A stretch of 64,000 bases of DNA from Schistocerca nitens (GCF_023898315.1 NC_064616.1:288513205-288577204); one strand, 5' to 3'. Positions 44,041-55,062 are shown, counted from the first letter of the stretch. Made by a program: numbers and translations. Notes: generated from the letters alone by a model not told the origin.

Positions 44041-44129
44041 CCACACATTCTCTTGTTGCGCCAAAAGATACAGAAGAAATCGTTAAAGTGTGTCAGTACA
44101 TTAGCCAAACCTTTAATTATGTGTGATTA

Positions 44130-44315
44130 TGGTTCAAATGGCTCTGAGCGCTATGGGATTTAACTGCTGCGGTCATCAGTCCCCTAGACTTAGAACTACT
44201 TAAACCTAACGACATCACACACATCCATGCCCGAGGCAGGATTCGAATCTGTGACCGTAGCAGCAACGCGGTTCAGACTGAAGCGCCTAGAACCCTTCGG
44301 CCACAACGGTCGGCC
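44130..44315 (-). mobile_element. SINE-A, tail with small deletion
   Basis: The head reads GTTCGAATCCTGCC on the minus strand. The segment between AAACCTAA and GACATCAC lacks the usual CTAACCTAAG. It lies 90 bp from the previous SINE-A in the same orientation. Confidence 0.9.
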
Positions 44316-44650
44316 AGTGCAACCTGTCGGACAGCTCGCAGTGTACATGCGTAGGAGAACCTCAGGATGAGTTTACCGTACTCCCTTAGGCACAAGACTC
44401 CCTGGATTTAAAAGCAACTGAGCATATGTGGGGGAGCACCTCGATTGGTCTGTTCCCGCCATGGATGCTCAATTGAGAAACCTGGTGCAGCGAACCACGG
44501 CACTGGAGTCGTCGTGACTCCACATCCCTGTCGGTACCTTCCAAAACCTCACTCACTCTATTCCCGGATGTCTCGCAGCGGTCGGTGCTGCAAAAGGTGG
44601 TTATCTAGTCTTTCGACAGGTGGTCACATTAATATGAGTGGACAGTGTGG

Positions 44651-46490
44651 TATACCTATGAAAAGAAGTACGTCATTTACGGAGGACTTCTCACAGTTAA
44701 TTTGGGTGTATATTTAAACAGTTCAAGAGATAGCTTACTAGATTCACCTTTTACATGCAGAGTGTCCATATATTACCTTCACACCTTTACACTTTAAAAC
44801 GATATATGAAAATGACAACTTGTTTTCGACAAGTGCCTAACTAAACATATATAATTTTTTTAAATTTCAAAGTGTGAGAGATTTGACAAAAAATGGGGAC
44901 GCCCATGGGGAAAGCTCAGTGTGTAGCCTGATTTACAGTGCCGAAGTCCGATACGCTAGTGCAACGTCCAGACCATTAGGGCTTGACACACATTTATGGA
45001 CAGAGGTAGTGTTCTGCGTCAAGACGGGCGCGTCGTCAGTCTGTTACCGACGCCACCGTGAACGAGATATGACAGACGGCTGCAATGGTCAGAAGCCTTG
45101 CATACCCCGGAGAGCGGAATACTGATGCTTGCGCTCGTATTCCGGTACATGTACTGGAACGTGCATGAGAAATGGCCGAAGGAGATAACACCATCGTAAC
45201 AGCGTGCTGAACAACACGTCGAGCTATAGCTGGCCTTTGCGTTATTCAGTAAAAATTACGAAGTAATTCTAGACTTTATAAAGCTATGCTCAAATGAAAT
45301 ACACCATTGTTTTTTCTGCCAAAATAGCCGACACCTAATGCTAGTTGAGTTCAAATTTCTGTTTATCCACATTATTTAGTTTTAGAAGTGTGCTTCCGAA
45401 CCTATGAACGACACAATTATTTTGATTTTTACTTTACATTAAGAACAAATGGAACTGAAAAAATTTTTTATGGGTTTTAAGATTGTAATACATATTTTTT
45501 TCTTTCCCTATAGTGGAATCTGAAAACGCCGAAAGCATAAGATGATAACTGTGTCTGTAATAAGAATAAGTGTATAATGGAAAATAACATAGCCAGTATT
45601 TCCTCTTAACGCCCTCTCTCTCTGCAAGTGGATGTACAGGAAAGGCACTGTTCAGAAACAACACAAAGACCTGATAACAATCGGCAAAAGCATTAGTGGT
45701 TCGGTTTTGGAGAGAGACACATTATTTAAACATGTAGTGGTGGTAGCGTGAGGGGCAAGCGAATGGGACACCTTGATTTGTTGCGAATTTCAGTGCATCT
45801 GTTGACGAAACCTCACACAAGATCTTAGCGCGAACTATTTTAATTTACTCGCCATAGCTACGGATAGACCTCACGGCAAAGGTCCAACCGAGTACACTGG
45901 CGGAAATAGGAAGTGTTACACTAAGGATATTTTGACGGAACGCTACGAAAATGATACTCCAGAATTTCCATGCTCGTTATTTGTGTTGGTTTAGGTTACT
46001 TATTATGAAAGTCTTAAAATGATAAGTGTTGCTTGAGTGCGCACTGTTCCCCCACTTTACGTTAATAAATGTGACTAGTTAAGGCACCTGTATTTTCAAC
46101 TGATACCCACAACGATCATGGTCAAGTCCTAGATAAAATCATTTTCTGGATGTTGCAGTTCTTCTCATTTCCGTCTTGGTAAGGAAAATTGACCGCAAAC
46201 TTCACAGTTTTTATCGTACAGCGCTGGACTTCAGTGTTAGCAAGGAAACACTGAGAAGAATTATTCTGTCCACGGGACTAGTTCTGAACCTCAAAATTAA
46301 CGGGACCAGTGGTTTATGTACGCGAAACATGGATTTATACAGATCACACAGTGACTGAAGAGAGTAAGAAGAATTTTGTCACAACTGTCGATAAACGTTA
46401 AACTGCTGTGTTATGGAAGCCATAGGCGTACAGACATGGAGCGTGAAACACCGCTCCACATTTAAGAACAAGTTTAATATGTTATTTGCT
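44651..46490. other. no recognisable gene or repeat
   Basis: AT-rich sequence with ORFs of at most about 90 codons and no motif recognised. Confidence 0.45.
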
Positions 46491-46493
46491 ACC

Positions 46494-46515
46494 TTCTCTC
46501 TCTCTCTCTCTCTCT
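46494..46515. repeat. (TC)n microsatellite
   Basis: Eleven TC units. Confidence 0.95.
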
Positions 46516-46579
46516 GGTCCTTGGGCACGTTCAAGACAGAGCTGCAACCCTTTTACGTGTAATAAACTGATAGCCCAAA

Positions 46580-47480
46580 GAGATTTTTTTTAATGTTCAG
46601 GAATGTAGAATTTTGCACTTCACAAAACAAAGAAAATGTAGTAACCTGTGACTAAAATATGACTGATTTACAGCTTGAATCAGTCAATTCAGCCAGCCGG
46701 GGTCGCCGAGCGGTTGTAGGCGCTACAGTCTGGAACCGCGCGACTGCTACGGTCGCAGGTTCGAATCCTGCCTCGGGCATGGGTGTGTGTGATGTCCTTA
46801 GGTTAGTTGCATTTAAGTAGTTCTAAGTTCTAGGGGACTGATGACCTCAGAAGTTAAGTCCCATACTGCTCAGAGCCATTTTCAGTCAACTCATACAAAT
46901 ACCTGGGTGTAGCAGTTTGTAGGGATATGAAATCCAATGGTCATTTAGGCTTAGTCGCCGATAAAGCAGGTGACACACTTTGCATTTTCCTTTAATTCTA
47001 CCAGCGAACCACTCAGTCTACAAAGGAGGTTTCTTACAACACACTTGTGTAACCCATCTTAGAATATTGCTGAAATGTGCGGGACCCGTACCATATAGAA
47101 CTAACAGTGTATATTGAAAGTATACAAAGAAGGGTTGTACAATTAGTCACAGGTTTCTCTGACCTTCGGGAGAGCATCACGGGGTTGCTAAGAATACAGA
47201 ACTGGCAAACTATACACTGACAGCCGGCTTACTGAGTTTTAAGAACCAGATTAAAGTGACCAATCTAGGAATACACTACGATTTTGCTTCCGTGAGGACC
47301 GCGAAGACAAAATTATACTGATTACGTCGCGCACGGACGAGTTTAAGCAATAATTCTTCCTGCGCTCCGTACGAGAACGGAACATGAAGCAGCCCTAATG
47401 ACTGGCACAATTGTAAGTACTCTCTGACATACTCTTCTCCGCGGTTTACAGAATGCATATGTAGAAATGTTAAGAAGAAA
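46580..47480 (+). pseudogene. CR1-like LINE 3' remnant split by SINE-A
   Basis: The plus strand reads NMTDLQLESVNSYKYLGVAV once the SINE at 46692-46881 is ignored. A LxEYCxxVxDPYHIEL-like region near 47065-47105, QRRVVQLVTGFSDLRESI near 47130-47180, a REDREDKIILI-type block and the C-terminal end follow, finishing in an ATGCATATGTAGAAATG tail. Stops and frameshifts are present. Confidence 0.75.
46692..46881 (+). mobile_element. SINE-A with 12-bp TSD
   Basis: Full copy. The TSD TCAGTCAATTCA (46680-46691) recurs as TCAGTCAACTCA (46882-46893). Confidence 0.94.
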
Positions 47481-47484
47481 GTGT

Positions 47485-48060
47485 GTTGGGTGATAATACG
47501 GGCGGCTGGGCACGGAGCGTGTCGCGTGACGGCTCGGCTATCGAGCTTGGCGGCGCGCTAAACTTAGATTGTGCTTTCAACAGGCGCCGCTCCAGCTGCT
47601 GGGCGACAGTTGACAACGCGCGCCTCCATTTACTAAATCAACGGGCCTTTGTATTACGTCCCCCCCACAAATTTACACGCTCCTCTACGCTGCAGTGCTC
47701 TTTTCACCCCCGCAGGACCACAAATTACTCGACAAAATCCCGTCCGTTACTGGCAACGAAATATGGTCGCGTGATAGCGTACGCACACGTTGGTCTATGA
47801 GCGGTAAAATGCTATATACTGCATACATCACTAGTATCCTAATCAACCAGAACGTTAGTCACCCCCAGGACACATGACGTTAATAGTGGGATAGCTTTCA
47901 CGATTCTTCTTCATTTTCCTGGCCTTATCCAGTGTCATTACAGGGTCAGCATGTTAATCTGGATTTGCCAATTTTATTAGTAGAGGGGGAGCGGATGCCC
48001 ATCCTGTTGTCATCTTATCCTTCCGCAACGGAACTTGTGTATCCTACGTGTCTGCGTTTA
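47485..48060. other. unassigned; GC-rich start
   Basis: About 47490-47640 is CpG-rich (GGCGGCGCGC, CAGGCGCCGCTCC) and carries an ORF of 105 codons with no known motif. The rest shows nothing recognisable. Confidence 0.35.
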
Positions 48061-48079
48061 GTTTTATCCCATGTGAAAG

Positions 48080-48272
48080 GTCGGACGGTGTGGCCGTGCG
48101 GTTCTAGGCGCTACAGTATGGAACCGCGCGACCGCTACGGTCGCAGGTTCGAATCCTGCCTCGGGCATGGATGTGTCTGATGTCCTTAGGTTAGTTAGGT
48201 TTAAGTAGTTCTAAGTTCTAGGGGACTGATGACCACAGATGTTAAGTCCCATAGTGCTTAGAGCCATTTGAA
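48080..48272 (+). mobile_element. SINE-A with 11-bp TSD
   Basis: Full copy. The TSD CCATGTGAAAG is exact at 48069-48079 and 48273-48283. Confidence 0.95.
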
Positions 48273-48359
48273 CCATGTGAAAGCGTGTGAACGTTTCCGA
48301 AATGTCTGCGCATCGTGAAACTGAGGCTTGACTTGGGTACAAGCTAAATATACACCTAG

Positions 48360-48490
48360 TCAGATGTGACAAACAGACCAGGCCGATCTCCACCCCACCC
48401 TCGACATTAATTCGCCGGACGGATTCCATCCGGGGCGAGCCCCTCCCCGAGTCCTGCAAGCGGCGTTCTAACGCGTTCGGCAGTCCGGGC
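48360..48490 (-). mobile_element. SINE-G-like head fragment
   Basis: Minus strand: GCCCGGACTGCCGAACGCGT, a GCCGCTTGCAGGACTC segment, GGGGCTCGCCCCGGATGGAA and CCGTCCGGCGAATTAATGTC. It matches the head and first body part of SINE-G copies at 56.7 and 62.1 kb in layout. The rest is missing. Confidence 0.6.
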
Positions 48491-48566
48491 GAGTTACACT
48501 ATTAGCGTTGATAATGGCCTCAGTTCAGTGATGAACGAGGTGCAGAACTTTCTTTAGGCGAGTATT

Positions 48567-49662
48567 ATCAACACCGACTCAAAGGAAGACCTCGGCGCTT
48601 GTTGGTGACGTCACGTCAGCTAGGCACAGCGAACGCCAGGTCTGTTGCAGGCAGAAACGCCTGGGCGTGCTTATCACTATAAATCTCTTATTTCTGGACA
48701 AAATGTTTGGTATTGTTTTGGATTCTGCAGTTTTATTTAGATGAAAGATTTTCTTACTATCGTAAAGCTACAAATGAAGATAATAGTTCTGTATTACTGA
48801 ATCCTGTCGAAACAAACGAAGATCAATATGAGAAGACGCTTTGCCCCATTGCAAGCTTCGGAAATTTTACATTCAAGTAGCTATATTTACCTCATCCATT
48901 TTATTATCGAAACTTACCCCAACCCCCTTACAATTAACTCGTTTCTTTTATTTATTTATTTATTTTCGGTTGACATCGTCACTGGAAATGTGAACTAATT
49001 TACATGTGTAAATGTCCAACTGTTGCCAGTCATTAGATTACAGTCGTTTTCAACGAAAGGAATTCTAAACAGGAAACAAAATACCTTCATACATCGAAAA
49101 TACTGCCGAGCTTAAACTTTTTTAAACATGTACATTAGAAAAGATAAATATTCCCCTCTTGCAACTGAAAGGAGAAACTTTATAAGATAAAAAAAATTTA
49201 TTTGATAAAACAACTATCTCTCTTTTGCCTCTTCTTCTGTCCCCCACACCCTTCCCCAACGCGTACAATCGCAAGATATTTCATTAACATTCAGTGCTCC
49301 TCACCCCATAGTCAACTAAGATACCTAAAGAAGAGCACCAATATGTTCACAGTTTCTTGTAAAAGCAACCCAGTACAAACGTAACTTCCTCAGATTTACA
49401 AATAAGGTGAAGGTGGAAATTTAAGTTCGGAAGTACACTATTTGTTAAGAAGTGTAATGAATTGCACAATGATTGATTGGAGAAATCTCTCAGAACAATG
49501 TGTGTTGGTCAACTACCGCCAATAGTTTCACATTTTCCTGTGTCAGAGAGGGAGACACCACCATTATGAGTATGCCTGCAACAGACCTGGCGTTCGCCGT
49601 GCCTAGCTGACGTGACGTCACGAACAAGCGCCGAGGTCTTCCTTTGAGTCGGTGTTGGTATT
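48567..49662. mobile_element. inverted-repeat-bounded element (~86-bp arms, CRE-like palindrome)
   Basis: Arms at 48567-48652 and 49574-49662 are near-identical inverted copies: CAACACCGACTCAAAGGAAG, ACCTCGGCGCTTGTT, GTGACGTCACGTCAGCTAGG and CGAACGCCAGGTCTGTTGCA. About 920 bp of AT-rich, ORF-poor sequence lie between. A non-autonomous DNA transposon is the likeliest reading, though no clear TSD is visible. Confidence 0.7.
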
Positions 49663-49830
49663 ATCCGGTTGAAGCCACACAATGCTATTACAACTCTAAG
49701 AGGTATCAAGCTACAGGGAAGTTGTTCGCAATGTTTCAACCGCTGGAGTTTTATATGAGATTAAGACTGGGTGATAGCGTCCCAGATGAAGTGCGATAAT
49801 ATGCTCAAGTGTTTATCAAACCAGTAACGT

Positions 49831-50045
49831 GCCCGCATCTCGTGGTCGTGCGGTAGCGTTCTCGCTTCCCACGCCGGGGTTCCCGGGTTCGATTCCCGGC
49901 GGGGTCAGGGATTTTCTCTGCCTCGTGATGGCTGGGTGTTGTGTGCTGTCCTTAGGTTAGTTAGGTTTAAGTAGTTCTAAGTTCTAGGGGACTTATGACC
50001 ACAGCAGTTGAGTCCCATAATGCTCAGAGCCATTTGAACCATTTG
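49831..50045 (+). mobile_element. SINE-B with 13-bp TSD
   Basis: Complete Gly-like head, linker and shared tail. The TSD AAACCAGTAACGT is exact at 49818-49830 and 50046-50058. Confidence 0.95.
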
Positions 50046-50199
50046 AAACCAGTAACGTATACGTGCAGCGCTATCAACACGACAGTTGTTATCTTGGAAA
50101 ACAGGCGTTTCCACAGATTACTCTTCGTATAGATGTATAATAAAGGGAAACACTTGGTCACTCGTAACTTTGAAATAAAAATGAAGGTAAACAGTAACC

Positions 50200-50962
50200 T
50201 GAATGACTGGGCCAAGTCATAGTCCGAAAAACACACCCAAACATTACGGAGACACCTCCAGCCTGAGCGACATCCTCCACAGACTATGGGTTAAACCTCT
50301 CACTGGTCAGTCAGTGCACACGACGCCTTGCATCATTTTAAAAATGGCAAAACCATGAATCGTCAAACCACGCTACACACCTCCAGTCACCTGCTGTCTA
50401 CTTTCTGTATTTTTGGATCCATTGAAGACAGGCAGCTTTACACAAGGCTGTAAAAATCACTTTCTGCGAGACAAACGACTCAAAAGCTCGATTGCATGCA
50501 GCTCCCTTCAGAATATTGTACCGGTAAGCTGTTGAGGCTGGACTGCATTCACTGACTGCAGCAATTTCTATCACGTTTGAAATCGATTGTTCTTGATAAG
50601 GCGTAACGCTCGTTTCCGGCTACTGTCGGCTGGGATATTTTTATACCAAATGACGTGGCTGCAGGTTGTTTAGCATTCGTTGTAGACTCATCGGACAGAC
50701 ATCGCTGATACACGAAACGATCGTGCAACTACAATAACAGTATGGTCATGGGCATCTCTAAACACGATATCGCAGTTACGGCTCCACATCGACCCACCTT
50801 ACTGCGCTGATACCACACAGTCAGCGGTGGAGGGTCATCTGAGTAGATACGTAAGGGGCATTCGGGAACAAAGTGTGTAATCGATGGCGTCACACATGAC
50901 GCACTCTGTGGCCGAATGCCGCTTACATACTTACTTACATGATCACCTGGTACTAATTCTGC
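50200..50962 (-). pseudogene. Tc1-like transposase remnant
   Basis: Minus strand near 50600-50400 gives SNVIEIAAVSECSPASTAYR, then LKGAACNRAFESFVSQKVIF and CLQWIQKYRK. These resemble the second HTH and the RLQWAKKYKDWT segment before the catalytic domain in Tc1 transposases. The outer end is near 50960, where SINE-A has inserted. The catalytic domain is not recognisable. Confidence 0.5.
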
Positions 50963-51148
50963 GCCGGCCGGGGTGGACGAGCGGTTCTAGGCGCTACAGT
51001 CTGGAACCGCGCGACCGCTACGGTCGCAGGTTCGAATCCTGCCTCGGGCATGGATGTGTGTGATGTCCTTAGGTTAGTTACGTTTAAGTTCTAGGGGACT
51101 GATGACCTCAGAAGTTAAGTCCCATAGTGCTCAGAGCCATTTGAACCA
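50963..51148 (+). mobile_element. SINE-A with 11-bp TSD
   Basis: A complete head; the tail lacks the AGTAGTTCTA step. The TSD ACTAATTCTGC (50952-50962) recurs as ACTAGTTCTGC (51149-51159). Confidence 0.94.
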
Positions 51149-51289
51149 ACTAGTTCTGCACCATCTACCGCGCTTCAAACAGAGTGTGTTCATTTAAGAT
51201 GGTGGCTAACATTTCATCCGTTGAGTTTATTAAAAGGTATAGAGCATCATTATGAAGTGGTACAAATGTGATATTTTTGAATGACAATA

Positions 51290-51492
51290 GCCCGCATCTC
51301 GTGGTCGTGCGGTAGCGTTCTCGCTTCCCACGCCCGGGTTCCCGGGTTCGATTCCCGGCGGGGTCAGGGATTTTCTCTGCCTCGTGATGGCTGGGTGTTG
51401 TGTGCTGTCCTTAGGTTAGTTAGGTTTAAGTAGTTCTAAGTTCTAGGGGACTTATGACCACAGCAGTTGAGTCCCATAGTGCTCAGAGCCAT
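51290..51492 (+). mobile_element. SINE-B with 16-bp TSD
   Basis: Complete. The TSD TTTTTGAATGACAATA is exact at 51274-51289 and 51493-51508, the longest exact SINE TSD in the window. It suggests a recent insertion. Confidence 0.96.
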
Positions 51493-51593
51493 TTTTTGAA
51501 TGACAATAACAATGAAGACAATTTACATAAACTACTGCATCTACATGTCCCAACGCTCACTGTTTAAGAACCCCGTCCACCTGCCACACCTTC

Positions 51594-52079
51594 TGTGGTG
51601 TCACTGCCAGACACCACACTTGCTAGGTGGTAGCTTAAATCGGCCGCGGTCCATTAGTACATGTCGGACCCGCGTGTCGCCACTGTGTGATCGCAGACCG
51701 AGCGCCACCACACGGCAGGTCTCGAGAGACGTACGAGAACTCGCCCCAGTTGTACGACGACGTTGCTAGCGACTATACTGACGAAGCTTTTGCTCTCATT
51801 TGCCGAGAGACAGTTAGAATAGCCTTCAGCTAAGTTAATGGCTACGACTTAGCAAGGCGCCAATTGTATCAGTGCATGTATCTTACGAGTCTCATTTGTA
51901 TAGTCAAGAGAGATGTACCAAAGGAAGCATTAAAAGTTAAGTATATACCAAAGCTACGTATTTTCTTTATAGCAGTCATAACTTATCCTGTTCCAGACTT
52001 GACGCCAGTCGGCGTGTGTGTACGCGTGCCTTTCGGCTTCCTCCTCAGTGTGGCGTGACTAGCTTGTTACGCCACAACA
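51594..52079 (+). mobile_element. solo LTR, family L1, with 5-bp TSD CCTTC
   Basis: Starts TGTGGTGTCACTGCCAGACA and ends GCCACAACA. It shares all the family landmarks with the copies at 25119, 53620 and 62564. The TSD CCTTC is exact at 51589-51593 and 52080-52084. No gag or pol. Confidence 0.96.
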
Positions 52080-52084
52080 CCTTC

Positions 52085-52799
52085 ATCACCACATCCCACC
52101 GTTCTCAGATCTCCACCCATTCTATGTCCTTTTCTAGCGTTGCAACCAACCGTCTTCCCCTTGCAGTAAAACGATGTCATTCCCGTAATGTGAGAGATAC
52201 GATGGGATGAGAAGTGACTCGTGCAACTTGTAAACCATCAACTCTTACAAAACTAGCGGAACAGGTCGAGCAGGTGTGCCAAAACCTATCCGAGGACATT
52301 ATTCGCCATGTGCACGATCGACTGAATGCCAGAGTCAGCACCTACATGGCCGCCTGTGGAGGCTAAACCACGTACTAATGTAGCTGTTTCAGCATGGGTC
52401 GACACCAGGTAGCTTATAACCGCTTGTGCTACTGATCTGTTAATGTAATCATTCCATGTATTCCATATGCAATGTTGCAGCAACAGATCTTTATTGAATA
52501 GGAAACCTCTGAAAGAGAGTGCTAATTCTTTTTTCGCCATTGTATATGAAACCTAATCGAAACCTGTTTGATTTTTCTCTCTATTTTTCCAAAATCTGTC
52601 TTAGTATGGAAGTATGGCATGTACATTGTATACCAGCTGTGAAACCAATTTGTTCTTCTTAGATCGTAAAATTAATTCCAACTCTGTTTTTACTACTTTC
52701 CTTAAAATTCCCTTTATTGAGTTTGTGACACAAATTCCACAACAGCTCGCACAAATTTTGTGACACCCTTCGTCATACTACTTCCTGTCGAATTCTATC
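52085..52799. other. no recognisable gene or repeat
   Basis: AT-rich, short ORFs only. Confidence 0.45.
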
Positions 52800-53046
52800 T
52801 ACACTCCTGGAAATGGAAAAAAGAACACATTGACACCGGTGTGTCAGACCCACCATACTTACTCCGGACACTGCGAGAGGGCTGTACAAGCAATGATCAC
52901 ACGCACGGCACAGCGGACACACCAGGAACCGCGGTGTTGGCCGTCGAATGGCGCTAGCTGCGCAGCATTTGTGCACCGCCGCCGTCAGTGTCAGCCAGTT
53001 TGCCGTGGCATACGGAGCTCCATCGCAGTCTTTAACACTGGTAGCA

Positions 53047-54547
53047 TGCCGCGACAGCGTGGACGTGAACCGTATGTGCAGTTGACGGACTTTGAGCGAG
53101 GGCGTATAGTGGGCATGCGGGAGGCCGGGTGGACGTACCGCCGAATTGCTCAACACGTGGGGCGTGAGGTCTCCACAGTACATCGATGTTGTCGCCAGTG
53201 GTCGGCGGAAGGTGCACGTGCCCGTCGACCTGGGACCGGACCGCAGTGACGCACGGATGCACGCCAAGACCGTAGGACCCTACGCAGTGCCGTAGGGGAC
53301 CGCACCGCCACTTCCCAGCAAATTAGGGACACTGTTGCTCCTGGGGTATCGGCGAGGACCATTCGCAACCATCTCCATGAAGCTGGGCTACGGTCCCGCA
53401 CACCGTTAGGCCGTCTTCCGCTCACGCCCCAACATCGTGCAGCCCGCCTCCAGTGGTGTCGCGACAGGCGTGAATGGAGGGACGAATGGAGACGTGTCGT
53501 CTTCAGCGATGAGAGTCGCTTCTGCCTTGGTGCCAATGATGGTCGTATGCGTGTTTGGCGCCGTGCAGGTGAGCGCCACAATCAGGACTGCATACGACTG
53601 AGGCACACAGGGCCAACACTGTGGTGTCACCGCTAGACACCACACTTGCTAGGTGGTAACTTAAATCGGCCGCGGTCCTGTAGTACATGTCGGACCCGCG
53701 TGTCGCCACTGGTATTCGCAAACGTAGCGCCACCACAGGGCAGGTCACAAGACACGGACATGACCTCGCCCCAGTTGTACGGACGACATAGCTTGCGACA
53801 AGACGTATCACGTCTTCCTCTCATTTGCCGAGAGACAGATTAAATAGCCTTCAGCTAGTCCATCGCTACTACCTAGCAAGGCGCCATGTGTATCATTGCT
53901 AATTGCTTACTACTATGCAAGAGATGTATTTCAACAAGAAGAACATCATTAAAAGTTAAGTAGATGACAATCTCTCTTCTTTTCTTTATAGTTTTTCATC
54001 CAGTCTCCTGTTTCAGAATTTACGCCCGTCTGCGTTAGTTTCGCGTGCACCTAGCCACTCATTGTGTCGAGACCTTAGGGAATCGACACAACAAACACCC
54101 GGCATCATGGTGTGGGGAGCGATCTCCTACACTGGCCGTATACCACTGGTGATCGTCGAGGGGACACTGAATAGTGCACGGTACATCCAAACCGTCATCG
54201 AACCCATCGTTCTACCATTCCTAGACCGGCAAGGGAACTTGCTGTTCCAACAGGACAATGCACGTCCGCATGTATCCTGTGCCACCCAACGTGCTCTAGA
54301 AGGTATAAGTCAACTACCCTGGCCAGCAAGATCTCCGGATCTGTCCCCCATTGAGCATGTTTGGGACTGGATGAAGCGTCGTCTCACGCGGTCTGCACGT
54401 CCAGCACGAACGCTGGTCCAACTGAGGCGCCAGGTGGAAATGGCATGGCAAGCCGTTCCACAGGACTACATCCAGCATCTCTACGATCGTCTCCATGGGA
54501 GAATAGCAGCCTGCATTGCTGCGAAAGGTGGATATACACTGTACTAG
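53047..54547 (+). pseudogene. Tc1-like transposase, one stop codon and an LTR insertion
   Basis: MPRQRGREPYVQLTDFERGR opens the first HTH, followed by TYRRIAQHVGREVSTVHRC. An in-frame TGA at 53248-53250 follows GTGPQ, at a place where a CpG change from CGA would explain it. The frame stays open through the second HTH (ARTIRNHLHEAGLRSRTPLG), VVFSDESRFCLG with the first catalytic D, and GERHNQDC. After the LTR it resumes with GIMVWGAISY, LLFQQDNARPHVS (second D) and SPDLSPIEHVWDW (E). Only 32 residues separate the second D and the E. It ends AAKGGYTLY. Confidence 0.95.
53620..54093 (+). mobile_element. solo LTR, family L1, inside the transposase, TSD AACAC
   Basis: Starts TGTGGTGTCACCGCTAGACA and ends CGACACAACA. 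The TSD AACAC is exact at 53615-53619 and 54094-54098. Removing LTR and one TSD restores the transposase frame. Confidence 0.97.
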
Positions 54548-54939
54548 TGCCGACATTGTGCATGCTCTGTTGCCTGTGTCTATGTGCCTGTGGTTCTGTC
54601 AGTGTGATCATGTGATGTATCTGACCCCAGGAATGTGTCAATAAAGTTTCCCCTTCCTGGGACAATGAATTCACGGTGTTCTTATTTCAATTTCCAGGAG
54701 TGTATATCCAATTCCCCCACATAGGCAGTGTTACAAAGAGCCCAATGCACCAACGATTCTAGACGACATTGATAACAATCTCAGCAAGTATAAGATAATC
54801 GTTTTTATACTTGTGAATATATTTCTTGCATTTTAATTATTTTGATCAAAGGCTGAATAACAACATAGCTGTTGCCAGTCCCTTGCCGTTATTTTTGTAA
54901 GCAATAGATAAATAAAAAAAGAAACTCATGTATTTTACT

Positions 54940-55033
54940 GTATTGAACTGGGGACCTAGAAACGATGGAGAGGATTCGTCGCCACCATAGCCCTCAGCGG
55001 TTCACAACCCCACAACAGGCCAGAGCGGTGTGC
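54940..55033 (-). mobile_element. SINE-G 3' part (left half of a split copy)
   Basis: GGGGACCTAGAAACGATGGA and CCCTCAGCGGTTCACAACCC match the start of the 62.1-kb copy. The match stops at the inverted 16-bp repeats at 55034. Confidence 0.75.
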
Positions 55034-55062
55034 GGATATTTGCCACGCCGGACATTTGCCAC
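55034..55062 (-). repeat. two inverted copies of a 16-bp repeat
   Basis: GGATATTTGCCAC and GCCGGACATTTGCCAC are reverse-complement forms of the GTGGCAAATGTCCAGC unit at 56683. Confidence 0.85.

Larger units (their letters stand above)
41951..44650 (+). pseudogene. Tc1-like element (outer host), split by another Tc1 and two SINEs
   Basis: The terminal motif ATTAATGTGACCACC at 41968-41982 pairs with GGTGGTCACATTAAT near 44621. Plus-strand coding pieces after the nested Tc1: HTH-like GGDISEMAMSINCLLAAVVK at 43290-43350, ATFRDAARFMLHQRETSESK-like text near 43640-43690, and a WTREHYELRNGFWAVPGRS-type segment. After the SINEs, the C-terminal region (44330-44600) has remnants of the SPDLNPIEHLW block and ends in a GCTGCAAAAGGTGGTTAT sequence. 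Stops abound. It is the outermost layer of a four-element nest. Confidence 0.72.
52802..54702 (+). mobile_element. Tc1-like transposon (DD32E spacing), complete ends, split by solo LTR
   Basis: TIRs CACTCCTGGAAATGGAAAAA (left) and the inverse of TATTTCAATTTCCAGGAGTG (right) are flanked by TA at 52800-52801 and 54703-54704. Without the LTR and one TSD copy it is about 1.42 kb, normal for the group. It is the best-preserved DNA transposon here: one reading frame with a single stop codon, plus the LTR. Confidence 0.95.
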
